Origin: Gibbula magus
Taxonomy: Eukaryota; Mollusca; Gastropoda; Trochida; Trochidae
NCBI GenBank assembly: GCA_936450465.1
Contig: OW388300.1
Span: forward strand, 43,308,358 to 43,372,357
Direction of reading: 5' to 3'
Length of the DNA: 64,000 nt
Below, in pieces: positions 12,813 through 24,700 of the stretch. Each line of letters opens with the position of its first letter. Position 1 is the stretch's first letter. The position numbers and the translations under genes are program-made. The notes below the pieces were generated by a model. The model made no database searches. It was given only the letters and a program-made list of their open reading frames with translations, and was not told the DNA's origin.

Positions 12813-14435
12813 CAACTTCTTTATTGTGTAGATACAAGGCATTTCAGAGTATTTTTGCGCTTACTCATGTATGTTAATCTCCATGACTCAGTTTTCATAC
12901 AATTGTATAAATGTATCCCACCTTGTTAACCCGTAACTTGCGGGAGGGCCATAACCACGCCAGAGGTGTCTCATTCACGGCAGACTCTCAGTTTACAAGC
13001 CATGGCACCGGGTCCCGAGTCGATTGTCTCCGGGAATCGCTCCATGAGAATGGCTGCATTTATACTCCGCGATTAGCTAGACAATGAAACTTTGATCGAT
13101 GTCTGGTCGAAATGTCCAGCAAAATTCACACCAATTTGCGTGTGCATTGTTGACCCGTAACGCATCGATAATTAGCTTTACAAAAGGCCAATTTTGTCGG
13201 GCTTCGCCCCAAAGCCTAATTTCGCTTGAGGCTATTTTCACCCACGTGTTTGCATTGCGTCGGGTTTGCCTCGCCCGAGCCTGCTATCTGCCTCGCATCT
13301 AGTGAGACGGGGAAAAAAATCGCTAACTCGCCTTACTCCCGCACTTCATATCATGTGAGCGAATTGTTTGTTTTCAAAAACAAATACGGCAAAATAAAGG
13401 GGAAAGAATGGACTACATTCCCACATAAAATTAGAAAATGTCAAAAAAATAATAAAGACACAGCAAGCGCAGTGAAAAAGGTCATGTTTACACTTCATAA
13501 ATATTGAAACAATCGGCGATTTTCACAATTTCTTACACAATTATCACTGCTAAACTACAGAATGCATTTTCATAATTTTTATATCACAATAAACCGAAAA
13601 GAATAATCTTTTATTCTATATAAAATGCGCATATTTATTCACAGAAATAAAGATACAATTTTACCTTTCTGAGAGGCATGTGAAACCAAATGGCACACAA
13701 ACTAATCAACACATTTTCATCAGTTATGGTTCGAGGTTAGTGTTTATTTGAAAGGTCAAACAACATAACCATATTTGGGTTGACATGTGCTTATTTGTCA
13801 ACTGGTTAGAGATTATGATTTCTTGGAAAAGTGCGATGAACGACCGTTCGCAATGCCGCATACATGTTGTAAGTATTTACGATTTGATAGGTGGAAATAA
13901 AGACAAACTTTACATAGCTATAGAATTATAACCAAAGGTCGCATTCTAATATTTTTTTATATCATTGTGAAGCTAGACATCTTGTCTTCAATTCCGTATA
14001 TAAATGATTTTTTTTTCGTTTCATATTTATGATGTTACGAGGCCCGAATTAAAGAAATCTTTCGAAAGTAATAGAATAAAAACGAAAAATCATAGAAAAT
14101 TCCTTCAAAGTTTCGGGTGTGAATTAGCCATTTGTGTATGGGTGTCGCTACTTGAATTTGTATTGAACGCCCGTATATAGTCCTTATTCGCCATGTAGAT
14201 GCGGTATATTTTGTAAAAACGGTACCGGAATCGCCGCCTGGAAATTCCGCCAGCAGAGCTAGTTAGTGCCAATGCCCAAAATACTGCTGCGAGCTGCGAG
14301 CCTGTGAATTCCGCCACAGGGGCTAAAATTGGTAAAATATCTAACGCAACGTAAGGGTTAAACTGCTTATTCCACCTGATGAAGGAATGAGCATTTACTC
14401 CGAAAAGGTGCTGTATGTTCACAATAAAGAAGTTG
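12813..14435. mobile_element. MITE with CAACTTCTTTATTGTG ends, interrupted
   Basis: Same MITE as 7291-7484, but split by the TTAA element at 12930-14357. Ends are caacttctttattgtg and cacaataaagaagttg, which pair perfectly. Confidence 0.6.
12930..14357. mobile_element. 1.43-kb TTAA element nested in a MITE
   Basis: Bounded by TTAA (12926-12929 and 14358-14361); copy 1 has the empty site cttgTTAAaccgc. The ends CCCGTAACTTGCG and CCCTTACGTTGCG (inverted) match at 10 of 13 positions. The left 400 bp is GC-rich and CpG-bearing, unlike the rest of the window. Short frames (13099-13507 plus, 14105-14422 minus) show no transposase motifs, so it is probably non-autonomous. Confidence 0.75.
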
Positions 14436-14782
14436 TTTTCAAGAAAGTCTTGGTTTCTTATCTATTCCACTGCACAGACTTGTTCTTGTTTCCCTGTGCC
14501 TCCTGCGATCAACATGTAGTCCAAAAGTTTATTTGATTGTTCAAGGGATGCACAAGAAATGCAGGCAGTTCGTTGCACTGAAATTTTCATCTTTATTCAT
14601 CTTTACAGCTTGCCACCTTTGAGTGTTGTGGTCATTTTCAGAAAGCGAAAGATGGTTGTGTGTTAAGGGGCCTTAGATTACTCTTGAAAGAGTGGACAGA
14701 AGAAGTTTATCCATCAAAGAAAGTTTACCGTACTGAGGCTTTCAGTTTAAATTCCAGATTCTTTAATCACGACAAGTGGCAT

Positions 14783-15839
14783 ATTGATTGATTAAGAATA
14801 GATGAAACTGCTGAATAATGCATGGAAAGCAAAATTAAGAATTTCAACACAACCCAAAAAGTTTATGTCATTATACCAAACAGAATTAAATATGCACACA
14901 TATATATATTTTTTTACAAGTTTTCATGGAAACTCCAAGAAGTCCAGAATAATCGAATAATCAACAAAATTCTCTTTTGAAAGCGACATAACTCCCTCAT
15001 GACTAATACAAGACTCTTGAATTGTTGAACGGAAACTTTGATCAATTCAAGATGTCTCCTGGCGGACATGTTGGATTTATTGTAGGCCGTACAAGGCATG
15101 AAATGGCATCCCAAGAGATTTGTAATTGAAAATGAAATAGCGTTTGCTTCAGAACCAGATCTCGATCAGAGTTTCCATATATCATTGAAAGTGAGTATAA
15201 CATTTTCGTTGCTTCTGGGACTATATATCAAGTGAAGTTTTCTACATGAAATATTTTAGGAAATCATTGAGAAATTAAAAGTGTTTTTTGCTTAGAAAAT
15301 AACAAGAAAATAAAGCAAGGGTATTGGCGTTTAGGAAATACAAGACGAAAATAGAATAAATGCACAAATTGGAGTGTAACACCTAGGTACTTTTTACTGT
15401 CTTACTGTTCCTTTTAGAGTAATCCATCTTGTATATTCCTCAGTTACATACTTTTAAAGGAGCAGTAGCACGTTTTTTGCAAATTTTATTGCCCCTTTAA
15501 CATGAATCTCTATTTTTAGAATCAAAATGACAAAAACTGTACCAAATTTGACTGATTATTTCAGAGAAACCCAAAATGCAGAATGAGTGAAAACTACCAT
15601 TGATTATTCCAAGTAAGAACATTTATCGATCAAAGCAAAAAAATTGTCCCGTTTGGCTCATAAAAGGTAATTGAAAATTGTATCTCTTACAAGCTGAAAT
15701 TGCAAAGACGTTTAAGAAATCGTCCAGGGTACCAGAACAGGATCCATAGGCAATCAAACGAAGAGTTATAAAGTCATGTACATGCCATCAATATAGGGTC
15801 AACCGTGCAGATACTAAAATGCATATATTTTAAATTGTA
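14783..15839. other. No gene seen; includes a 39-bp TTAA remnant
   Basis: AT-rich intergenic sequence. At 15458-15496, between two TTAA sites, lie aggagcagtagcacg and a bit of interior, a strongly deleted relative of the 355-bp MITE. Confidence 0.45.
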
Positions 15840-17170
15840 AAACTGTTTGGAAATATTTGATGAGATCTGAGATCAGTAGAAAGATACATGTAATTAGGAA
15901 TCAAAACAGGTTTTAGGTTTTAGGTATATGCAATCAAATAATGTAAACTGTATAGATGTTACATTAACATGTATTCTAGATATTATAGACTGTACAAAAT
16001 CTACAAAGATCTACCTTAGATCACCTGAAAATCAATAGGATAACGAATAACAAGTTATAAAATGGTATACCTGTGATGTTAACGTTATCTTGCAGGTGTT
16101 ATGTTGATATATTATAGACAACTGTTTCCAAGTGTACAATGATCTACCACAGATCTACCTGATTAGACTCAATTAGAAACCAAGTGATTTACATTCAATC
16201 AGATATATAGGTAATTAAACAGTGCAGATATCAAAAGTAGCATATTCATGATGATTAAACTGTTTGCTGTTTCACCTAAAGATTATTAGAAATCAATCCA
16301 ATCTTGATATGTCGTCGTGTATTTTCACATTAAAGAAGTTGTTATCCAGAAAATCTTCCTGTTCTTATGTATACCACTTCTAAATGCCCTTCGAAGACCT
16401 GATGTCTCTCCAATATTTTATGCTTTACCTTGTAATTGTATTTAAGTAATATCTTATTTTTTAATAGAAGAAAAGAAAAACAGGTACATGCAATCAAGAT
16501 AAAGATAACCCTGCCAATATTAAAGTTAACATATAGAGATTATTACCCGAGAAAGTGTGTCATATGACTTTTACGAAACGATTGTGAATTTTTGTATTGC
16601 CCGAGTGAGAGCGAGTGCTATACACAAATTTGCACGAGTTTCGTAAAAGTCATATGGCACACTTTCGAGTGTAATAATTTCTTTATTACCCATTCTGTTC
16701 CGTTTCGTTTTCGTAAAAAAAGGCAGGAAGCGGCCCACTTCTTTTGCTGGCGGCAAGCTACAGTCACGAACAATCGTTATATGACGTCACAGACGACACA
16801 ATACAGGAAGTCGCGGTGAAACAATGGTTGCTAGGCAAACGTGATATGTGCACATGTGCTCATATCAATAATATTAACTCGGTTATTTTCAACCATATGG
16901 GTAATAAATACCGATACTAGATATTATAGACAATTGTTTGTAAGTATAAATTGATCTACCTGACTATCGAGAATCAATTAAAACTCAAAGCAGGTGTTAT
17001 ACAGTGAGGTAAATGCAATCAATACCAGAACCAAGCAGATATATATTTTAGCTTTTTTATCAAAAACCATACAGATATTAAAATTAATATATTCTAGATC
17101 ACTATTACAAGTATACATTGATCTACCTGAGATCACCTGAACAGAATCAATAGGTAATTAAACCAGGTGT
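15840..17170 (+). repeat. Degenerate tandem repeat, interrupted
   Basis: A phrase like 'agatattatagac...gatctacctgag...aatcaataggta' recurs at about 15980, 16110, 16920 and 17095, with drifted spacing (roughly 130-170 bp). An unrelated element (16537-16908) splits the array. No gene. Confidence 0.5.
16537..16908. mobile_element. Insertion with TTATTACCC ends and internal fold-back
   Basis: Begins attattaccc and ends gggtaataaat. Within it, gtgtcatatgacttttacgaaac (near 16557) returns inverted near 16640. A sequence close to a canonical RFX X-box, gttgctaggcaaac, lies at 16827-16840. A related left end occurs at 32714. No coding text. Confidence 0.45.
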
Positions 17171-17483
17171 TTGTATCAGGAGGGATACAGCAACAGATTG
17201 CAGTTTAATATGATTGTGTGTATAGAGCCAGGTAACAGTTTGCCTACAGCGTCACAGTTAGATCATCGATCTCCACCATATAGCTTCGTGAGAGAAGGCA
17301 AGGTGGAAATGATCTTGGACGTATTTGTAATTTCAATCAAATTGATTTGCATCAGTTATATTTCAGTTTTAATAATTTAAGTGGCTCAAATATTTTTCAC
17401 ACTCTTTCTCTTTCTTTTCACACTCTTTCTCTTTCTTTTCTAAAAATGTTTTCGCATCAGTAATATCGAAATAGATAAAACAC

Positions 17484-17725
17484 TATGATTTCTTTTACAA
17501 AATGGCGTAGATATTGTTTACATTACAATGACCGTTATGTTTTTAGTCATACTGTTCACATCAACAATAATGAAAGTCAGAAAATCTGTATATTATGATT
17601 TCTTTTACAAAATGGCGTAGATATTGTTTACATTACAATGACTGTTATGTTTTTAGTCATACTGTTCACATCAACGATAATGAAAGTCAGAAAATCTGTA
17701 TATTATGATTTTCTTTTACAAAATG
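17484..17725 (+). repeat. Tandem repeat, 110-bp unit, about 2.2 copies
   Basis: Units start at 17484, 17594 and 17704 (tatgatt...acaaaatgg), nearly identical. Preceded at about 17396-17441 by a doubled 22-bp pyrimidine motif (cacactctttctctttcttt). The rest of 17171-18152 shows no gene. Confidence 0.8.
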
Positions 17726-18152
17726 GCTTTCAAAACATTTACAAACCGCTACCCCCAGTATAAACATTCAGGTCAAGTCAATTGCTGAGTGTTTGCTCAG
17801 CTTATGGAGTTTGAATCCTGTTTATGTAAAACCAACAATACCAACATTGTCTGAAATAAACCTGAAAGTTTACATGAAAAATGTATAATGAAATCAAATT
17901 TAAATCAAAATCAGTCAAATAAAGAAAATGGTGTGTTAATGATATATGTAAGAGTAACTATATAATGTGTTATATTTTAAAGATAACAAAACATGCCAAC
18001 GATAAATTAGATCAGAGCAAAGCTAATTTTGATATGGTCTGGGCAGTCAAGGTTACAGAATGTGCCCTTTGCTTATGGCTCGAGTGTGGTGAAGGGTAAA
18101 CTACAGCAGACTGAAACAATCAATAGAACCAAGCGTAGAACATATGATCTTC

Positions 18153-18446
18153 TAGCCTAATCGCTTGAATGTTGTGAATTAACATACAAATTTACATCAT
18201 CCAGCCTAATTGCTTTATGAAAATGTCATGAATCAACATACAAATTTACATCGTCAAGCCTAATCTCTTGAATGTTGTGAATTAGGATACAAATTTACAT
18301 CATCCAGCCTAATTGCTTGATGAAAATGTCATGAATCAACGTTAAAATTTACATCGGCCAGCCTAATTGCTTTATGAAAATGTGGTGAATGAACATACAA
18401 ATTTAATTCATCCAGCCTAAAGCTTTATGAAAATATGGTGAATCAA
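18153..18446 (+). repeat. Minisatellite, about 55-59-bp unit, six copies
   Basis: Each unit starts agcctaat and ends caaatttacat. The first four units alternate between a 'cttgaatgttgtgaatta' form and a 'tgaaaatgtcatgaatcaa' form, so the array has a dimeric higher-order repeat of about 110 bp. Confidence 0.8.
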
Positions 18447-19849
18447 CTACAAATTCACTATCTTTTTCAATTGAGTTGATTTGTTTTGTATCAATTCATC
18501 AATTGCACAGATGACACTAATCTTTTAGGTTTCAACATACTTTCAACTCATCACTGCGACCAACTGAAATAGTAGTAAATTGTGTGTGTTTCATTGGTTT
18601 CATTTCATACTTGTACAGATATTTGAGAGAACCAATACACTATTAATTCACTAATCATAATCATTTGTATAATGAGTAATCAATGTGCATATTTGCACCA
18701 ATCTCCCAAATCAAACCATTTTCATCTACAGAACAGAATGACATCATGCAGCCCCACCATAATAAATAATATTAAGAAGAATAACTTTAAATGATTGGAA
18801 CTTTTAACCTTCATTAAAAACACAAATGTGGACAATTTGGCATCAAAGAACTAGTAAAAATGTTCATACCTGATCAAAGTTTATTCCTACAAAGTAAATT
18901 TCTCCGCAAAACATGATGAGGACGTATTTAATCACCATTATTGTTAAGCCAAACAATCATAAAGGCAAACTGCAATTGCAATCTCTGACATCAAAGCATA
19001 CAGTTATCTCTTATATTCTATCCAGAACGAGTTTGAGGTAAAACGTTTATTGTGACAATCTGAAGGCAAGTAAGCCTTTAATGTGTCCGATAATGTCAAT
19101 TTTATCTTGAAAGAATAGGTATAAATGAAGCAAGGCATTCAATATTATGCAGATTTTCTCTAAAAGCATCTAGTATGGTTCCATGGCTATATCGTCATTT
19201 TTCCCTTTTATATAATTGTGTAAACAAAAATTTAACCAGTGAGACTTTTGTATGAATTGGAATTTATCTCTTTATTCAAAAAGATAAGTCTTTAAAAAAA
19301 TGTTTAAATGATGTCAATGCATCATGTTTGTCAGCTTGTAAAGACCAGAAACACTTATTTTTTGCCTAATGTTGTTAGATGGCTTTGTGAATGATAATGG
19401 GTATAAAACGGCCCTCTGTAGAACAACTACATTTCTTGAAACAGAGACGACAAACAAGAGCATCACAGGCAAAAAGCAATTACCATGAATAATTTTCATG
19501 TCAATTTCTTTTCATGATTACACAAAAAACAGCTCTGACATAGATCATAAGAACATTGTTTGATTCAAACAATCATTAAACAAAAATTGCAATTATGACA
19601 TCAAAGGATGAAACCAACAACATTAAATCAAATGGTAAACTAAATAAACATATATGTTCAACATTAAAAGGTTAACCGCTGAATACAAACACAATTTTTA
19701 GAACAATAACATTAAATCATCAACTGTTGAGCCAAACTAACTGCAATATTTGACATCAATGAATTAACAGCGAAACATAAAACACAATTGTGTCAACCAC
19801 AATATCCAAAATGGTCCATTTTAAAAGCACCGATTCGATTCAAAGCAGG
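18447..19849. other. No gene seen; AT-rich intergenic sequence
   Basis: Many weak repeats of a 'gacatcaa...caatcattaaaca' type recur (18940-19000, 19560-19600, 19740), but no unit could be fixed. Frames are short and lack protein-like composition. Confidence 0.4.
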
Positions 19850-20640
19850 TCTTCAAAGCGTTAATTGGTTTATTGTTTTCCTGCTCAATAGATTCCTGAA
19901 CATGTTGAAATCAGACAAAAGAATACCATGCACCCAGGCATGAATCCATATATGCAACCAAGCTTCCACACGTTTCCTGCTGAGGCAAACTATATGATTT
20001 AGTTGGTTTACAGATTCTCCTGCCATGCTTTTGACCAAGTTTGAACAAATTCTATCAGAATCCCTCCCAAATTACAATTTTGCCAAATTATCCCCCTCAA
20101 TTAAATCAATCTAAAAATATATTTGAAAAATTCTGATTTTCTTCATCAATTCTGTGCCTGTTATGCTTACTTGAACATATTTCATTTACACTTGAGCCAA
20201 GTTGCTTTTTCTCTTTGTTGGCAACCTGCCTTTAGACTTAACTTTTTGCCTGACCTTACGGGATTGTTTCACCGCTTGAACCTATTTAGTTAAAACAACG
20301 TCTTGTCTTGTTTGCAGGAACAATAACTAAAGCAACATCTACACTAGAGCAAAGCTGCTTTTTCTAAATCTCTTTTTACCATCTGTCTTTAGACGTAAGC
20401 TATACATTTTGCCTGGGATTGTTTCAAGACTTTAACCTATCCAGTTAAAACAATGTCTTGTCTTGTTTGCAGGAACAATAACTAAAGCAACATCTACACT
20501 AGAGCAAAGCTGCTTTTTCTAAATCTCTTTTTTGCCATCTGTCTTTAGACGTAAGCTATACATTTTGCCTGGGATTGTTTCAAGACTTTAACCTATCCAG
20601 TTAAAACAACGCTTGACTTGTTTGCAGGAACAATAAGTAT
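19850..20640 (-). repeat. Dispersed repeat with a 155-bp tandem core
   Basis: The left part (20060-20260) is the inverse of 37790-38000 and of 48320-48560: the gaggcaacttggctcaagtg and agggattctgag phrases are shared. At about 20301-20640 a 155-bp unit containing tttgcaggaacaataa occurs three times (20311, 20466, 20621). Each has an acceptor-like tttgcag, but no coding text follows. Confidence 0.6.
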
Positions 20641-22294
20641 AGCACCTGACACTAAAGAAGAGTGAAAGCATCAAACCTGCGTTGAGTTCTTCCGGTAGCA
20701 ATCCATCGACAAGCTATCCATTGTCTCCGACCTCTGATAATGACTTGTCTCTGTCTACCATCAGGTCGCCCTCAATCTTTATCAAACTTGACATCAGAAA
20801 TAGCTTCTCTCTCATATGCCATTAAGTCTTTCTCTATCATTTTCCCCTTTCCAACATCTTTCTCTCATCCTTCCATAAACATGTCTTACGACTGTCTTCT
20901 TCTCAGACAAAGGAAATTAATATCTCTATGATCGGTAAGGATGGCCAAGCAAAGAGTTGTGGTACAGAGGAGATGATTCTCTTTGTTTTCTGGGTTACCT
21001 CTTGTCATGATACTTTAACCCTTTCACTATTACACGCCTAAAATTAGCCACGTAAACCTATTAGCATTCAGGACCCATATTTTCGAAGCTCTCTTAGTGC
21101 TAAGATAGTAAGTGCCATACATTAACATTAACTTATGACTATCTTAGCACTAAGACAGCTTCAAAAATATAGGCCCAGGTTTCTTAATGGTGAAAGGGTT
21201 AACTAAAGAAAGTCGATCTTAGATCTTTTTCTCTCATCTCTTCATAAACTGTCCCTTTTTGTCGTCTTGAGTTCTGACATAGGCTATCTATATCTCAATT
21301 GGTCAGGATAGCCATGCAAACACTTCAAGTATATAAGAGTAGGCCTGCTTGTATTGTTTAACTCTTGATGTATTTCTATAATCAAGGAAAGTGAACCTCA
21401 GATCTCTTCTCACTTCACTATTAATTTGTCGTACTCCTTTCTCACTGCTGGACACGAGCAATTATTATACCTATCTCTGTTGGTCAGGATTCAGGATTGA
21501 GTCATAGTTTGAGCAACGATTTAGTCACACATTATAGAAGTGTCACCACCCCCTTCCTCTCCAACTCCACCCTGAGAATCATATCATATATCCGCCCCTG
21601 TTACATCAAGCCCTTGGTACATCGTTTCCATCCCCTGGAATTGCAGGACAGTGCAAATAGATGATTTTTTGGGCGTTTTTGGACAAAAATGGCATTGTCA
21701 AACACCAAACAAATGACCTGGTTTCAAATTACTGGGCAAACTATATGAATATTCTATAACAACCCACCCCCCCCCCCCCCCCCCCCCCAAACCCCGCTAA
21801 CAAAGCTCACAATCTTGCCCAACTTTTGAACCGTTCCTACCCCTCTGCATGTTATAGGATATAGGAGTGTCTGATGTGGTGAAGCCCCTACCCCCCACTA
21901 AAATCTTGCATTCCCTAGTATGCCAGTCCCATGGTTAATCGTTTCTTTTCCGTCCCATGGAATTGCAAAGTGCATTGGATTAATGCCAATATTTGGTGAT
22001 GGCTGAATTACTGGATTTATGCATGCTCATAGATTTGGGTCAATAGGGACTGGTCATCAGTTTGTCCTGGAATATTAATTTTTCACAACAAAGCAGCCAG
22101 CAGTGGGTTAAATTGCAGGCGATAATTCTAATACTACCATGACCTTTAAAATCTCTGTATTTGATTGGCTTATAGACTAGCCAGTGATGGACTAAATTGA
22201 TTTCTCAATATAATTGACAAAAGTGTCTGTATGGCACTACTGCATATGATACTGATGAACAGTATTATTAAAAGCCAGCACATCAACCTTACCC
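20641..22294. other. No confirmed gene; fold-back and poly-C inside
   Basis: A 60-codon open stretch (20653-20830, Ser/Pro-rich) reads plausibly but has no convincing splice sites. A C22 homopolymer sits at 21767-21788. Otherwise unremarkable. Confidence 0.4.
21072..21178. repeat. Fold-back element, 107 bp
   Basis: The arms cccatattttcgaagctctc and their inverse (gcttcaaaaatataggcc) pair almost end to end around a 26-bp loop. A second copy in the opposite orientation lies at 44191-44302. Confidence 0.65.
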
Positions 22295-22400
22295 CACAGT
22301 GGTACAGTGGTACAGTGGTACAATAGTACAGTGGTACAGTGGTACAATGGTACAGTGGTACAGTACGTGGTACAATGGTACAGTGGTACAATGGTACAGC
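22295..22400 (+). repeat. Minisatellite, 9-bp GGTACAGTG unit
   Basis: About eleven units of ggtacagtg or ggtacaatg in a row, giving a low-complexity frame on both strands. Not coding. Confidence 0.9.
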
Positions 22401-22442
22401 AGCCCCATGTCATCTGGAAGGTCCGGTGTAACAGGCCAAAGT

Positions 22443-22556
22443 TTCCCCCTGCCCAAACTTTCCCCGGGGAAACTTTGGCCTAGGACAAACCTTCCCCGGG
22501 GAAACTTTGGCCTAGGCCATTTACACCCCCGGGGAAAGTTTAGACCGGGGAAGAAA
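22443..22556. repeat. Cluster of GC-rich palindromes
   Basis: TTTCCCCGGGGAAA and TTCCCCGGGGAA recur, and a perfect palindrome GGCCTAGGCC lies at about 22510. The unit ttccccggggaaactttgg is present twice about 34 bp apart. It is markedly GC-rich in an AT-rich setting. Confidence 0.7.
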
Positions 22557-22735
22557 TTGCCTGCTACACCGGGTTCAAATCCAAGTCAAGTCATAACAAA
22601 TATGGGAGTTCTTGATTTCTTGCATTCTCAGCAATATAAGGACAGAACAATGTTCTAAACAACAATGCACTGAAGAACTGAACCATGAAAACAATATAAA
22701 TTTCAAACATGCATTATGGATAATAAAGAGTTACC

Positions 22736-22908
22736 TAGTTTAACCGAACAGAACCCCTTATATCCAGAAATATGTCATTTGCATGGTAGTATTTAAAATC
22801 TCTTCTATGCATTTCTCTGCAAATGGTGATTCGCTTAACCACACGTCTTGCTATCCGGACGATTTTCAAGTGTAACCGAAGTGTGCGGATGAATGGGGTC
22901 TGACTGTA
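22736..22908. mobile_element. Degenerate pogo-like MITE
   Basis: The right end reads gaatggggtctgactgta, the inverse of the CAGTCAGACC-type end. The middle (ctgcaaatggtgattcgctt) matches 44533-44560. The left end has decayed. Confidence 0.55.
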
Positions 22909-24322
22909 TGTGAAATGAACATGAAGAGAACAGCCTATTATTGTCAATTGAAACTGAAATTTTGTAATTAATTCAAAGTCTGTATGCTTATTTCATACCC
23001 TAATATTTGACATAAATCTGATAATATTCATCCCTTGGCATTTTATCTGTGTTTGACATTTAATCTTCTGAAATAACATTTGTGAAAGAAAAAGGACAGA
23101 AATATGATAATCCTTTCCAGAATTTAATTACCGAGACTGAAATATGACGAGGTTTAGCTAAGGTAAACTTCATCTTTGGTGGAGATTTGCCGTGCTCTTC
23201 AGAACAAACAATTATAAGGCATAACATATTTGCATCCATCTATTTTAGAATTTAATTACTTTGGTATTTCAAGACCAATCAAAGCTATCATAATATCTTG
23301 TCTAAGAACTATACTTCACAAACAACATAAAAGCAAAATAAAATAAACAAAAAACTCTTTAATATGTAAAAGGATAGAACAGGAAAGGGATCATAGATCA
23401 AGGGACATCATTATATACAAAAGATGATAACAATCTTACACATTCAATTATTATTTCGGGAAAATATCATCAAATGTATTGGTTATCAAATAAACAGAAA
23501 TATCAGATTCCTTAATTAAGCAATGAGCAATAAACAGATTGTTTCTCTGTTGCTTAGAAAAAATATATGAATCACCGGAAACATTACATTTAATGACATG
23601 ACTCTAAATACAGAAATGAAATTATCTCCTCTTAACCATTTCACTAAATTAATCCTTTTTGTCATGTCCCTATCAATATAATCAAGCCTCTGAAGGACAT
23701 TTTGATTGATTGAAAACATATTTTATTCATTTAAGAAATGAATTGGGCACAAGTTGTGAAACTTATAGAAGCCCTCTCCAGGTAATCAACAACTATTTTA
23801 CAAGGCTAGAATACATAACAAGAAAGTAAGAAATCTACAAGTGACGAAGTGGGTAAACATGTAATATACATTATTAAGGCAACACACAATTGGAAATGTT
23901 ATTCTTATGACAAAATGCACTTTGAATATGGTAAATACGTACATTAGTATTAATGTATTATTTGAACCGTTGACTCTTTCCAATGAATTTATGAACTTGG
24001 TGAAATATGTTTTCATTGACTGTTTGTGGAAGATTTGGGTTTCCATACAGGATTGTATTAATATCAAATTCTGACATTTAGAAGTTGATACACAAGCAAC
24101 TTCTTTATTGTGAACAGAGGGCAGATCCAGGAACGTTCCTCCTCTGGAGCCACCACTGGAACGTACACAACACTTAAGAGTACCGGTATATGCTTACTCC
24201 TGCATCAGGTGGAATGTTGGGTGCGACAAGGCGGTATACATAAAGATTACTAAACGATGTCCCGTTTGATAACATGTGAATGGTTTGGTATTTTAACAAG
24301 CGACAATGGGGTATACATTTAA
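22909..24322. other. No gene seen; AT-rich
   Basis: Several short minus-strand frames, none with splice-bounded or protein-like text. A half-copy of the CAACTTCTTTATTGTG MITE starts at 24104 and extends into the aggtggaatgttggg motif near 24206. Confidence 0.4.
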
Positions 24323-24700
24323 ACAAGCAGACAGAGTCGGACATATCCCCTGCCATGTAGGAATTTTGAATATATAATGCATTTACTTTCTTGAAAATTG
24401 TTATAACTCATGACTCACAAGTGATCAAATTTCTATATAGCAAAAGGCACATCTAGACTACTTGGTTGACACCTGTACAAAGTTTCAGCAAAATATATTG
24501 AATAGTTTTGAAGTTTGAGGCCGAAATATAGTTTTCCCTCTTCTTGGTTCTAAGTCCAGACTGTTTGCATTCTTAAAAAAAAAAAAAAATTCTCAAATTT
24601 CTATATAGCAAAAGGCACATCTAGACTACTTGGTTGATACCTGTACAAAGTTTCAGCAAAATATATTGAATAGTTTTGAAGTTTGAGGCCGGAATGGATA
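24323..24700 (+). mobile_element. Pearl-like element, short copy
   Basis: It begins caagcagacagagtcggaca, as at 42687. A 168-bp unit (caaatttctatatagcaaaa) occurs at 24426 and 24594. It ends gtttgaggccggaatgg ataat, so the microsatellite and hairpin found at 43905-43996 have been lost. Confidence 0.55.

Larger units (their letters stand above)
8876..14782 (+). repeat. Direct duplication, copy 2 (about 6 kb)
   Basis: Partner of 1834-7829. It carries an extra 1,428-bp TTAA element (12930-14357) and two segments missing from copy 1 (about 11940-12035 and about 12556-12811). It lacks the Helitron-like insertion and the 355-bp MITE. A retained haplotype (assembly artefact) is an alternative to a real tandem duplication. 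Confidence 0.9.

Noticed and set aside
16827..16840. X-box-like gttgctaggcaaac as a promoter site
   Set aside because: It sits in a transposon-like insertion with no gene nearby.
17171..17380. Plus frame with NMIVCIEPG, recalling the IEPG motif of M24 peptidases
   Set aside because: Only a four-residue match; neighbouring motifs and metal ligands are absent and the sequence belongs to the degenerate repeat edge.
20653..20830. Sixty-codon Ser/Pro-rich open stretch after the 155-bp repeats
   Set aside because: Composition follows a pyrimidine-rich DNA bias and no matching acceptor and donor pair keeps the frame.
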